From Kushneria phyllosphaerae (lineage in GTDB: Bacteria; Pseudomonadota; Gammaproteobacteria; Pseudomonadales; Halomonadaceae), in NCBI RefSeq assembly GCF_900312995.1, contig NZ_ONZI01000003.1:186001-250000 (forward strand): a stretch of 64,000 nucleotides of DNA, in the 5' to 3' direction. The notes beneath the pieces are model-generated. The model was not told where the DNA came from. It saw only the letters and a program-made list of their open reading frames with translations, and ran no database searches. Positions 42,647-49,868 of the stretch are shown here, one piece after another. Position numbers and translations under genes: made by a program. The first letter of the stretch is position 1. The number at the start of each line of letters is the position of its first letter.

Positions 42647-42708
42647 GGCGTGCCAAAGGCACGCCTGCATGGAAGGGGCAGCATGCTATGCTGCCCCTTT
42701 GCTTTATT
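42647..42708 (+). terminator. Tandem hairpins ending the rho transcript
   Basis: A first stem GGCGTGCC/GGCACGCC (42647-42665) is followed by a longer perfect stem AAGGGGCAGCAT/ATGCTGCCCCTT (42673-42699, loop GCT) and TGCTTTATT. The second hairpin is the likely intrinsic terminator between rho and ubiD. Confidence 0.8.
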
Positions 42709-42726
42709 ACGGGAGCAGGACCGGGC

Positions 42727-44196
42727 ATGAAGTATCGCGATCTGCGGGAGTTTATCCAGGGGCTTGAACGGATGGGGGAGCTCAAGCGTGTCACCGCCGA
42801 GGTAGACCCCTATCTGGAAATGACCGAGATATGTGATCGCGTCCTGCGCGATGAAGGGCCTGCCCTGTTGTTTGAAAACGTGCGTGGCAGCACGATGCCG
42901 GTGCTGGCCAACCTGTTTGGTACGCCACGTCGGGTGGCGTTGGGCATGGGACAGGACAGCGTCGAGGCGCTGCGCGAGGTCGGCGAACTGCTGGCTTTTT
43001 TGAAGGAGCCCGAGCCGCCGAAGGGCTTTCGCGATGCCTGGCAGAAGGTGCCCATCTTCAAGCAGGTCATGAGCATGGGGCCGCGGCATGTCAAAAAGGC
43101 GCCGTGTCAGGAAGTCGTGCTGGAAGGCGATGACGTGGACCTTGATATCATTCCCATTCAGCACTGCTGGCCGGGCGATGCCGCACCACTGGTGACCTGG
43201 CCTCTGGTCATCACCAAAGGGCCGCACAAGGAACGTCAGAATCTGGGGATTTATCGTCAGCAGAAGCTTTCGAAAAATCGCCTGATCATGCGCTGGCTGT
43301 CCCACCGTGGCGGGGCGCTTGATTTTCGCGACTGGCAGCAGACCCATCCGGGAAAGCCCTTTCCCGTGGCGGTAGCGCTGGGTGCTGACCCCGCCACCAT
43401 CCTGGGGGCGGTCACACCGGTGCCCGATTCGCTGTCCGAATACGCCTTTGCCGGGCTTTTGCGCGGTTCCAAAACCGAGCTGGTCAAGTGTCATCACTTT
43501 GACCTCAGTGTGCCGGCCAGTGCCGAGATCGTCCTGGAAGGCTACATCTATCCTGATGACATGGCGCCAGAAGGCCCTTTTGGCGATCACACCGGCTATT
43601 ACAACGAAGTGGATACCTTTCCGGTCTTTACCGTCGAGCGCATCACGCATCGGCGCGATCCCATCTATCATTCCACTTATACCGGCCGTCCGCCGGATGA
43701 GCCGGCCGTGCTGGGTGTGGCGCTCAATGAGGTCTTCGTCCCCATTCTGCGCCGCCAGTTCCCTGAAATCGTGGATTTCTATCTACCGCCCGAGGGATGT
43801 TCGTATCGCCTTGCTGTGGTATCGATGAAAAAGCAGTATCCAGGGCACGCCAAGCGCGTAATGATGGGGGTCTGGAGCTTTTTGCGTCAGTTCATGTACA
43901 CCAAATTCGTGATCGTGGTGGATGATGACGTCAATACCCGTGACTGGAAGGATGTGATCTGGGCCATCACGACGCGGATGGATCCGGCTCGCGACACGGT
44001 CATGGTGGAAAATACCCCGATCGACTATCTCGATTTTGCCTCGCCGGTCAGCGGTCTGGGCTCCAAGATGGGGTTGGATGCGACCTCCAAATGGCCCGGC
44101 GAGACCCAGCGTGAATGGGGCACGCCGATTGTCATGAGCGATGAGATCAAGGCTCGTGTAGACGAGCGCTGGGACACATACGGTATCAATACCTGA
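42727..44196 (+). CDS. ubiD: 4-hydroxy-3-polyprenylbenzoate decarboxylase (prenylated-FMN enzyme)
   Basis: Decarboxylates 3-polyprenyl-4-hydroxybenzoate in ubiquinone synthesis, using prenyl-FMN made by UbiX. It has 489 residues, near the family norm. Visible are the N-terminal [40 protein letters not shown] (Glu-rich active-site and metal region) and [20 protein letters not shown]. The ATG at 42727 has GGAGCAGGA upstream; the longer frame lies inside the rho terminator. It is followed by fre, as in E. coli. Confidence 0.97.
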   Translation: MKYRDLREFIQGLERMGELKRVTAEVDPYLEMTEICDRVLRDEGPALLFENVRGSTMPVLANLFGTPRRVALGMGQDSVEALREVGELLAFLKEPEPPKGFRDAWQKVPIFKQVMSMGPRHVKKAPCQEVVLEGDDVDLDIIPIQHCWPGDAAPLVTWPLVITKGPHKERQNLGIYRQQKLSKNRLIMRWLSHRGGALDFRDWQQTHPGKPFPVAVALGADPATILGAVTPVPDSLSEYAFAGLLRGSKTELVKCHHFDLSVPASAEIVLEGYIYPDDMAPEGPFGDHTGYYNEVDTFPVFTVERITHRRDPIYHSTYTGRPPDEPAVLGVALNEVFVPILRRQFPEIVDFYLPPEGCSYRLAVVSMKKQYPGHAKRVMMGVWSFLRQFMYTKFVIVVDDDVNTRDWKDVIWAITTRMDPARDTVMVENTPIDYLDFASPVSGLGSKMGLDATSKWPGETQREWGTPIVMSDEIKARVDERWDTYGINT

Positions 44197-44263
44197 GCGG
44201 TCAACGGCTTGGGAGTTACTGACACAATGCACTGCTGCATTTCTATCGATTGAAGGAAGCACC

Positions 44264-45001
44264 ATGTCTGCCAGGACGCTGACCTGTAGGGTCGAGACCA
44301 TGGAAACGCTATCGGCCGATGTTTATCGGCTGTTTCTGCGTGGTGACCCGCAACAGATTCTTTTTGCCCCGGGGCAGTATCTGACGCTGATCGTGCAGGG
44401 CAATCATCTGCCGTTTTCGATTGCCAATGCGCCCAACGGCGAGGGCATTCTGGAGCTGCACGTCCAGTATATCGCCGAAAGCGACAACGCTCGGGCGCTG
44501 TTTGAACAGCTCCACGTGGGAGCCGACATCGAGGTGTCGCTGGCCGGTGGGGAGTCCGTGCTGGAACTTGATGACCCGCGTCCGCTGCTTTTGATCGCGG
44601 CCGGTACGGGGTTTGCGCAGATGAAATCCATCATCGAGGCGTCGCTGGCCCTGCATCCCGAGCGGCCCATCCATCTGTGGTGGGCGGCGCGCGCGCGCAG
44701 CGAGCTTTACATGGAGTGGCAGGCGCGCCACTGGGCCGAACACCATGAGAATTTCAGCTTTACGCCGGTCGTGGAGCTGCCCGGAGAAGAAGATTTTGAT
44801 GGCGTGGTCGAGCGCATCGACAATGCCCTGCATGACCGGGTTCAGCGCGCCGATGAAGCCAGCATCTTTATTGCCGGCTCTCCCGGGATGGTCTACGCCG
44901 TGGTGGATACGCTGGCCCGGATCGAGCCCATGGCCAAGCGGATCTTTTCCGATGTCTTCAGCTACGCGCCACGGGTAAAAGGGCAGGACGCGGCGTCATG
45001 A
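44264..45001 (+). CDS. fre: NAD(P)H-flavin reductase (Fre family)
   Basis: Reduces free flavins with NAD(P)H. It has 245 residues of the ferredoxin-reductase fold: flavin-binding LPFSIANAPN (an RxYS-like motif without the Arg), the nucleotide-binding LLIAAGTGFAQMKSI and the C-terminal FIAGSPGMVYAVVD. The position directly after ubiD matches E. coli ubiD-fre. Its last 4 nt overlap the folM start. Confidence 0.88.
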   Translation: MSARTLTCRVETMETLSADVYRLFLRGDPQQILFAPGQYLTLIVQGNHLPFSIANAPNGEGILELHVQYIAESDNARALFEQLHVGADIEVSLAGGESVLELDDPRPLLLIAAGTGFAQMKSIIEASLALHPERPIHLWWAARARSELYMEWQARHWAEHHENFSFTPVVELPGEEDFDGVVERIDNALHDRVQRADEASIFIAGSPGMVYAVVDTLARIEPMAKRIFSDVFSYAPRVKGQDAAS

Positions 45002-45711
45002 GTCAGTCGCCCATACTGATCACCGGCGGCGGTCAGCGACTGGGCCGCTACTGCGCCGAACGTCTTCATGATGATGGGCATCCGATCATCATTACCTATC
45101 GACGTGAACGACCGGCCATCGAGGCGCTAAGAGCCCGTGGCATCGTGGCCCTTTATGCTGACTTCTCGAGCGAGTCGGCCATTCTGGATTTCATTGCCCG
45201 GCTGAAGGTGCAGACACCGGCGCTGCGGGCCATCATCCATAATGCTTCACACTGGCAGCGCGATGAGGACAGTGCCGCCTGCGGCGAGGATTTTGCCCTG
45301 ATGTTTCAGGTGCACATGCAGGCACCCTATCTCATCAATCTGCATGCTCACGAGCTTTTGATGGCCTGTCCCGAGCCCATGCGCGACATCATCCATATTA
45401 CCGACTACAGCGCCGCTCACGGCTCGCAAAAACACATGGCCTATGCGGCCACCAAGGCCGGTCTCGAGAATCTGACCCTGTCGATGGCCGGGCACTTTGC
45501 GCCCGATATCAAGGTCAATGCCATCGCGCCGGCCGGCATCATGCTCAATGCCCGTGATACCGATGACTATGTGTCGCATCTCAACAGTAAATCAGCGCTG
45601 CCGGCAGTGCCCGGGCCGATGGTGATCTGGCAGGGCGTGCGCTACCTGCTTGATAGTGCTTTCGTCACAGGGATCACATTGCCTGTTGACGGCGGGCGCC
45701 ATGTGAAGTGA
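44998..45711 (+). CDS. folM: Dihydromonapterin reductase (FolM-type SDR)
   Basis: Short-chain dehydrogenase that reduces dihydromonapterin (and dihydrofolate weakly) with NADPH. It has 237 residues. The nucleotide-binding ITGGGQRLGRYCAERL, the NAS-like motif IIHNASHW, the active-site Tyr/Lys in MAYAATKAGLENLTLS and the C-terminal GITLPVDGGRH are visible. The GGGQRLG start and the TDYSAAHGSQKHMAY catalytic segment resemble FolM more than general SDRs. The ATGA overlap with fre implies co-translation. Confidence 0.82.
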   Translation: MSQSPILITGGGQRLGRYCAERLHDDGHPIIITYRRERPAIEALRARGIVALYADFSSESAILDFIARLKVQTPALRAIIHNASHWQRDEDSAACGEDFALMFQVHMQAPYLINLHAHELLMACPEPMRDIIHITDYSAAHGSQKHMAYAATKAGLENLTLSMAGHFAPDIKVNAIAPAGIMLNARDTDDYVSHLNSKSALPAVPGPMVIWQGVRYLLDSAFVTGITLPVDGGRHVK

Positions 45712-45763
45712 ACTGGTAGAGGCGATCAACTCGCCAGACAACAACCACGATGTTCAAGACAAT

Positions 45764-45777
45764 GTTGTTCCAACAAC
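45764..45777. promoter_or_regulatory. GTTGTT-CC-AACAAC palindrome, possible operator
   Basis: A 6-2-6 perfect palindrome 18 bp upstream of the small ORF at 45795. The octamer CAACAACC occurs both here (45771-45778) and about 33 bp earlier (45739-45746). No factor can be named. Confidence 0.35.
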
Positions 45778-45794
45778 CGTGACAGGTGGCCATC

Positions 45795-45917
45795 ATGACA
45801 TCGCCGTCGTTACTGAAGGATCGTGCATTGCTAGTCGGTATGGTGGCCGGCGTAGTGGTGGTATCGCTGGCAGCGGCATTGCCGGCGCTGTTTATCTGGA
45901 GGGAGTTTCTCATCTGA
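45795..45917 (+). CDS. Possible 40-residue single-pass membrane protein
   Basis: The short frame encodes a charged N-terminus (MTSPSLLKDR), one long hydrophobic stretch (about residues 11-35, including VAGVVVVSLAAALPALFIW) and the end REFLI. AGGTGG lies about 5 nt before the ATG. The composition is that of a small inner-membrane protein and not random sequence. It lies between folM and the aromatic attenuator, and its relation to either is unknown. Too short to assign by family. Confidence 0.5.
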   Translation: MTSPSLLKDRALLVGMVAGVVVVSLAAALPALFIWREFLI

Positions 45918-45941
45918 GCCAGCCATGCTAGTCTCGGATGA

Positions 45942-45969
45942 TCGACCATGAGGGTGGTGCTCTCATGAT
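45942..45969 (+). promoter_or_regulatory. Candidate promoter of the aromatic leader transcript
   Basis: TCGACC (45942-45947), a 16-bp spacer and CATGAT (45964-45969), each matching 4 of 6 consensus positions. It would start transcription near 45976, just before the leader peptide. Confidence 0.3.
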
Positions 45970-45974
45970 GTTGC

Positions 45975-45989
45975 ATCAAATTTTTTGAT
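45975..45989. promoter_or_regulatory. ATCAAA-TTT-TTTGAT palindrome at the presumed transcript start
   Basis: A perfect 6-3-6 palindrome immediately upstream of the leader-peptide Shine-Dalgarno. It could be a repressor operator overlapping the start of transcription, or a 5' hairpin of the leader RNA. Confidence 0.4.
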
Positions 45990-46003
45990 CAGGATAACCC
46001 TGC

Positions 46004-46129
46004 ATGTCGCATTTCGTGCTCAATGACACTCTGACCCTGCTGGCCCAAAAGGCAACAGCAGCGTTGTCGTGTGTCTTGGGCACGGTTGGTTATCCAGTGG
46101 GCTATTGGTTTAGAGACAGGCACGCCTGA
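46004..46129 (+). CDS. Aromatic leader peptide of the DAHP synthase attenuator
   Basis: A 41-codon frame with AGGAT 8-9 nt upstream of the ATG. The C-terminal part reads GYPVGYWFRDRHA, so Tyr codon 30 is followed by Tyr34-Trp35-Phe36 in tandem, five codons before the stop. The stop codon lies inside the first hairpin of the downstream structure, as in trpL. A ribosome waiting on the Tyr-Trp-Phe codons would cover the left arm of that hairpin. The peptide itself is presumably only a sensor of charged tRNA-Tyr, tRNA-Trp and tRNA-Phe. Inferred from sequence geometry, not from any database match. Confidence 0.8.
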   Translation: MSHFVLNDTLTLLAQKATAALSCVLGTVGYPVGYWFRDRHA

Positions 46130-46212
46130 ACATCAGGGCGTGCCGGTATCCACCGTGCTGCCCACCCCTTTAAAACCCCGGTCGGCAGCACGCCACCGGG
46201 GTTTTTTGTTTT
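46119..46212 (+). promoter_or_regulatory. Transcription attenuator (pause hairpin, antiterminator, terminator)
   Basis: Pause/protector hairpin 1:2: GGCACGCCTGA (46119-46129) pairs with TCAGGGCGTGCC (46133-46144), 11 bp with one bulged G. Antiterminator 2:3: GGCGTGC (46137-46143) with GCACGCC (46188-46194), or CGTGCTGCC (46154-46162) with GGCAGCACG (46184-46192). Terminator 3:4: CCCCGGT (46176-46182) with ACCGGGG (46195-46201), extended inward by GGC/GCC and outward by AAAA/TTTT, then a T-tract interrupted once (46202-46212). The pairings are mutually exclusive in the way required for ribosome-mediated attenuation. The controlled gene is the DAHP synthase at 46403. Confidence 0.82.
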
Positions 46213-46257
46213 TCGCATCACGGCAAATGATCCGACAGACATCAGAGGGAGCGCTAC

Positions 46258-46419
46258 ATGAGCATGACTTATCATCACTATCCGACGTTTGACTGGCGAT
46301 TTAACCACACGCTGGCGGCGACTCGAGTGCCGACCGCCGGCGTGCTGAGACAGGGCGCTCCACGCTTACCCTCATTACGCTGTCAAAGGATAGAAAAACG
46401 CCATGAACGCCTTGCTTGA
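46258..46419 (+). CDS. Aromatic-rich small ORF overlapping the DAHP synthase start
   Basis: A 53-codon frame with a strong Shine-Dalgarno (AGAGGGAG, 6 nt before the ATG). It begins MSMTYHHYPTFDWRFNH, with Tyr5, Tyr8, Phe11, Trp13 and Phe15, and ends 17 nt inside the DAHP synthase gene, in another frame. Downstream of the aromatic codons the RNA can form CACGCTGGCGG/CCGCCGGCGTG (46308-46344, one G-U). CTATCC at 46278-46283 is complementary to GGATAG in the DAHP synthase ribosome-binding region (46388-46393). It may be a second, translational sensor or a coupling ORF. The reading frame is real; the function is speculative. Confidence 0.5.
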   Translation: MSMTYHHYPTFDWRFNHTLAATRVPTAGVLRQGAPRLPSLRCQRIEKRHERLA

Positions 46420-47497
46420 TACTGTTGAAACTGCCCGTCCCGTAGCTGTCGATCAGAGTGGTCATGCCGGGGCCGCCACCATGGCCCAGCCATTGCCGAC
46501 GCCCGGTGCCCTCAAGGAAGCCATTGCGCTTCAGCCCGCTTTAAAGGAACAGATTGCCGGTCATCGCCAGGCGATCCGCAATATCCTGAACGGGCAGGAT
46601 TCGCGCATGCTGGTCGTGATGGGCCCCTGTTCCATTCATGACCGAGATAGCGCACTGGACTATGCCCGGCGTCTGAAAGACCTTGCCGATGAAGTGTCGG
46701 ACAGCATGGTGCTGGTCATGCGGGTCTACGTGGAGAAGCCGCGTACGACCGTGGGCTGGAAGGGACTGGCGTATGATCCGCATCTTGATGGCAGCGACAA
46801 CATGGCCGAAGGGCTTGCCAGCACGCGGCGCCTCATGCGCGACATTACTGCACTGGGACTGCCGATTGCCTGCGAACTTCTCCAGCCCATGCTGAGCGCC
46901 TACATGGAGGACCTTATCAGCTGGGCGGCGGTGGGGGCGCGTACTACCGAGTCACAGATCCACCGTGAAATGGTCAGTGCGCTGCCCATGCCCACGGGGT
47001 TCAAAAACGGCACCGACGGTGGCATTCAGATCGCCATCGATGCCATGGGCGCCAGCCGCCACGGGCACCGTTATCCCGGGTTCGACGACAGCGGCTGCCC
47101 GGCGCTTTTGCATTCCAGTGGCAATCCTGATACCCACCTGGTGCTGCGGGGTGGCCATCACGGCCCCAACTACGATGCTCAAAGTGTTGAAAGGACCAGC
47201 AGTGCCCTGCGCGCTGCAGGTGTTTCAACGGCCATCATGGTGGATTGCTCTCACGCCAACAGCGACAAGGACCCCGCTCGTCAGCCACTGGTGCTTGATG
47301 AAGTCATTGGCCAGCGTCTCAATGGCGCTTCCTCTCTGGTCGGTGTGATGCTTGAAAGTCATCTCGAAACGGGCAAGCAGGCGCTGGGGGGACCGCTGCG
47401 CTATGGCGTCTCCATCACCGACGGCTGTCTGGGCTGGGTGGACACTGAGCATCATCTGCGTCGTGCAGCGCAGCGCCTGGCCATCCGCCATACCTGA
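46403..47497 (+). CDS. 3-deoxy-7-phosphoheptulonate (DAHP) synthase, class I (AroF/G/H type)
   Basis: Condenses phosphoenolpyruvate and erythrose 4-phosphate, the first step of the shikimate pathway. It has 364 residues of the metal-dependent type I-alpha TIM barrel. Visible are VVMGPCSIHD, VYVEKPRTTVGWKGL (PEP-binding KPRT), GARTTESQIHRE, LRGGHHGPNY and MVDCSHANSDKD, and an N-terminal extension (about residues 1-50) of the kind that carries feedback sites. Which aromatic acid inhibits it cannot be read from sequence. AAGGA is 12 nt from the ATG, a long spacing that makes coupling to the overlapping small ORF plausible. No other aromatic gene is nearby. Confidence 0.95.
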   Translation: MNALLDTVETARPVAVDQSGHAGAATMAQPLPTPGALKEAIALQPALKEQIAGHRQAIRNILNGQDSRMLVVMGPCSIHDRDSALDYARRLKDLADEVSDSMVLVMRVYVEKPRTTVGWKGLAYDPHLDGSDNMAEGLASTRRLMRDITALGLPIACELLQPMLSAYMEDLISWAAVGARTTESQIHREMVSALPMPTGFKNGTDGGIQIAIDAMGASRHGHRYPGFDDSGCPALLHSSGNPDTHLVLRGGHHGPNYDAQSVERTSSALRAAGVSTAIMVDCSHANSDKDPARQPLVLDEVIGQRLNGASSLVGVMLESHLETGKQALGGPLRYGVSITDGCLGWVDTEHHLRRAAQRLAIRHT

Positions 47498-47549
47498 AGC
47501 ACTAAAGATGTGGCCCGGGGCCGAGCGACAGCTACCACGGGCCATGAGG

Positions 47550-47583
47550 CTGTCAAAAACCTGTCATGATACCGTCGTAATCT
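47550..47583 (+). promoter_or_regulatory. PHO box and -10 element of phoX
   Basis: Direct repeats with 11-nt spacing: CTGTCAA (47550-47556), CTGTCAT (47561-47567) and a weaker CCGTCGT (47572-47578), matching the PhoB-binding consensus of two CTGTCAT-like units with a 4-nt spacer. TAATCT (47578-47583) is a -10 placed 10 nt after the second repeat, the activator-dependent PhoB promoter layout. The phoX ATG follows 32 nt later. Confidence 0.8.
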
Positions 47584-47615
47584 TGGCTCATCGATCAAGA
47601 CCCGAGAGCGATGAC

Positions 47616-49760
47616 ATGAGCCAGGAAGTTGAAAATCACGACAACCACAACGATAGCGGTAATCGCCCCTTTTCCTCCGTCATGGCACGCTACATGTCGC
47701 GCCGGCGCATGCTGAAGGGCAGTCTGGGGCTTGCCGCTGCCACACTGTTCACCGATTTTGGTCTGGGTGCTGCCATTCGTCAGGCCAGTGCCACCCCCTC
47801 GAACCGCCGGCTTGTACTGGGTTTTGAATCACTGCCCGGCAGCATGACGGATGCCATCGTGGTGCCAGAAGGCTATACCGCTCAGGTCCTTGTCCCCTGG
47901 GGAACGTCGCTGGAGGGCGGCAGTAACGGCTGGCAGCAGGACATTCACATGACACCGGCCTTTCAGGCACGTGCCATGGGCATGCATCACGACGGCATGT
48001 ATCACTTCCCGCTGGACACGCAACACGCCTCGCGTGACTTCCTGCTGGCCATCAATCATGAATATATCGACCAGACGTCGCTCTGGGCGCCGCAGGGTGG
48101 TCCGACCAACAGTGACGAGGGCGCACGGCCTGCGGATGAGGTTCGTACCGAGATCAATGCCCATGGCGTGGCCGTGGTCCGGCTGCGACGCGATGACGAT
48201 GGCCACTGGGCGCCCGTGGCCGGTGATGCGCACAACCGGCGCATTACCTCGGCCACTCCCATCGAACTGTCCGGTCCCGTGCGCGGTACCCCCTGGGTCG
48301 TGACCCACTGGTCACCCGACGGCACGCGCGTCCGCGGTACCAATAACAACTGTGCCTGCGGCCATACCCCCTGGGGCACCTACCTGACCTGTGAAGAAAA
48401 CTGGCCCGAGGTTTTCACCCGTCAGGGAGAGCTGACGCCTGATCAGGCACGTCTGGGGATCAACGGCGAGCGTGGTCGTTACGGCTGGGAAAGCGCCCGG
48501 GATGGCGAGCAGGGGGAGTTCAGCCGTTTTGACAATACCCCGCGCGGTGACGATCCCACGAAGGACTATCGTAACGAGGCTCGCGGCTTTGGCTATATCG
48601 TCGAGATTGACCCCTATGATGCCGGTAGCGCCATTTACAAGCGCACGGCACTGGGGCGATTTCGTCACGAGGGCTGCTGGCCCGGTCGCGTCGTCGAGGG
48701 CATGCCGCTGACCTTTTATACCGGACACGACAGCCGCAACGAATACATCTACAAGTTCGTCACTAAAAAGCACTGGCAGCAAAGTGACGCCAATCGCCCC
48801 GGTGAAGCCTATGACCGCCAGGCCATTGGTGCCCGCTATCTGGATGAGGGGACACTGTATGTGGCCCGTTTTGATGCCGATGGGACCGGTGAGTGGTTGC
48901 CGCTGAGTGTGGACGCCATCATCCCCCGGGGAGAGCACAAGGGGCGTCGTCTGGGAGAGCTGTTCGAGGATCAGGCCGGTATCATCATCAACACCTGCGA
49001 CGCCGCCGACCTGATGGGTGCTACGCCCATGGACCGCCCCGAGTGGGGCACGGTCGATCCACATTCGGGCATGGTATATATGACACTGACCAATAACTCA
49101 AAGCGCACTGACGAAAAGAGCGATGCCAGTTTCACCGGCGAGGGTGAGGGTGTTTCTGCCATGGGTAGTGGTTACGCGACGGCGCCGGTCAATGCTGCCA
49201 ATCCGCGCGCAGACAATACTTATGGTCACATCCTTCGCTGGCAGGAGAGTAACGACGATCCGACCCGCATGCGCTGGGAGCCTTTCGTCTTTGGGGGCAG
49301 CGCCAGTGATGCCGACAACAATCTGTCCGGTCTGACCGACGTCAACGCCTTTGCCAGTCCCGACGGTCTCTGGTTTGACGACCGTGACAACGGCGAGGGG
49401 ATTCTCTGGATCGAGACGGATAACGGTCTGGACAAGGGCCGCGAAAACGCCGTGGCCGAAATGACCAACGATCAGGTGCTCGCCGTCGTGCCCGGTGCAA
49501 TGAGAGACGATGGCCAGCCGGCCATCAATGCGCAAAACCAGGCACAGCTCAAGCGTTTCGCCATTGGTCCCAACGAGGCTGAAGTCACCGGTATTTTTGC
49601 AACGCCTGATCGAACGGCGCTGTTTATCAATATTCAGCACCCGGTCAACTGGCCGGCTGCCAATACCGAGGATGCCACACAGGTGACGCAGGGCCGGGTT
49701 CGCCCGCGTTCATCGACGGTGGTCATTCAAAAACGCGATGGCGGCCAGGTGGGTGTCTGA
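47616..49760 (+). CDS. phoX: PhoX family alkaline phosphatase, Tat-exported
   Basis: Monomeric calcium/iron-type phosphatase (PhoX, DUF839) that releases phosphate from organic esters in the periplasm. It has 714 residues. A twin-arginine signal SRRRMLKGSLGLAAATLF (about residues 28-45) ends in ASA near 57-59. The beta-propeller-like body holds family segments such as TPWGTYLTCEENWPEVF, PEWGTVDPHSGMVYMTLTNN and ASPDGLWFDD. The ATG at 47616 has GAGAG 7 nt upstream; the longer frame overlaps the DAHP synthase region. The PHO box argues for induction by phosphate starvation. TatABC, needed for its export, are encoded about 4 kb downstream. Confidence 0.92.
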   Translation: MSQEVENHDNHNDSGNRPFSSVMARYMSRRRMLKGSLGLAAATLFTDFGLGAAIRQASATPSNRRLVLGFESLPGSMTDAIVVPEGYTAQVLVPWGTSLEGGSNGWQQDIHMTPAFQARAMGMHHDGMYHFPLDTQHASRDFLLAINHEYIDQTSLWAPQGGPTNSDEGARPADEVRTEINAHGVAVVRLRRDDDGHWAPVAGDAHNRRITSATPIELSGPVRGTPWVVTHWSPDGTRVRGTNNNCACGHTPWGTYLTCEENWPEVFTRQGELTPDQARLGINGERGRYGWESARDGEQGEFSRFDNTPRGDDPTKDYRNEARGFGYIVEIDPYDAGSAIYKRTALGRFRHEGCWPGRVVEGMPLTFYTGHDSRNEYIYKFVTKKHWQQSDANRPGEAYDRQAIGARYLDEGTLYVARFDADGTGEWLPLSVDAIIPRGEHKGRRLGELFEDQAGIIINTCDAADLMGATPMDRPEWGTVDPHSGMVYMTLTNNSKRTDEKSDASFTGEGEGVSAMGSGYATAPVNAANPRADNTYGHILRWQESNDDPTRMRWEPFVFGGSASDADNNLSGLTDVNAFASPDGLWFDDRDNGEGILWIETDNGLDKGRENAVAEMTNDQVLAVVPGAMRDDGQPAINAQNQAQLKRFAIGPNEAEVTGIFATPDRTALFINIQHPVNWPAANTEDATQVTQGRVRPRSSTVVIQKRDGGQVGV

Positions 49761-49804
49761 CATCGTGGCCTGGTCGCGGTGGTGACCGTCTTCAGAGAAG
49801 CCAT

Positions 49805-49833
49805 CGCTCGGGCCGCCTTATGCGGCCCGAGCG
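49805..49833. terminator. Hairpin between convergent phoX and ppk
   Basis: CGCTCGGGCCGC (49805-49816), loop of 5, GCGGCCCGAGCG (49822-49833); a perfect 12-bp stem. No T-tract, so it is a weak intrinsic terminator at best, but it is placed to separate both transcripts. Confidence 0.6.
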
Positions 49834-49868
49834 TATCTCATGAGGCTGAAAGTCGCTGAAAGGTCCTG

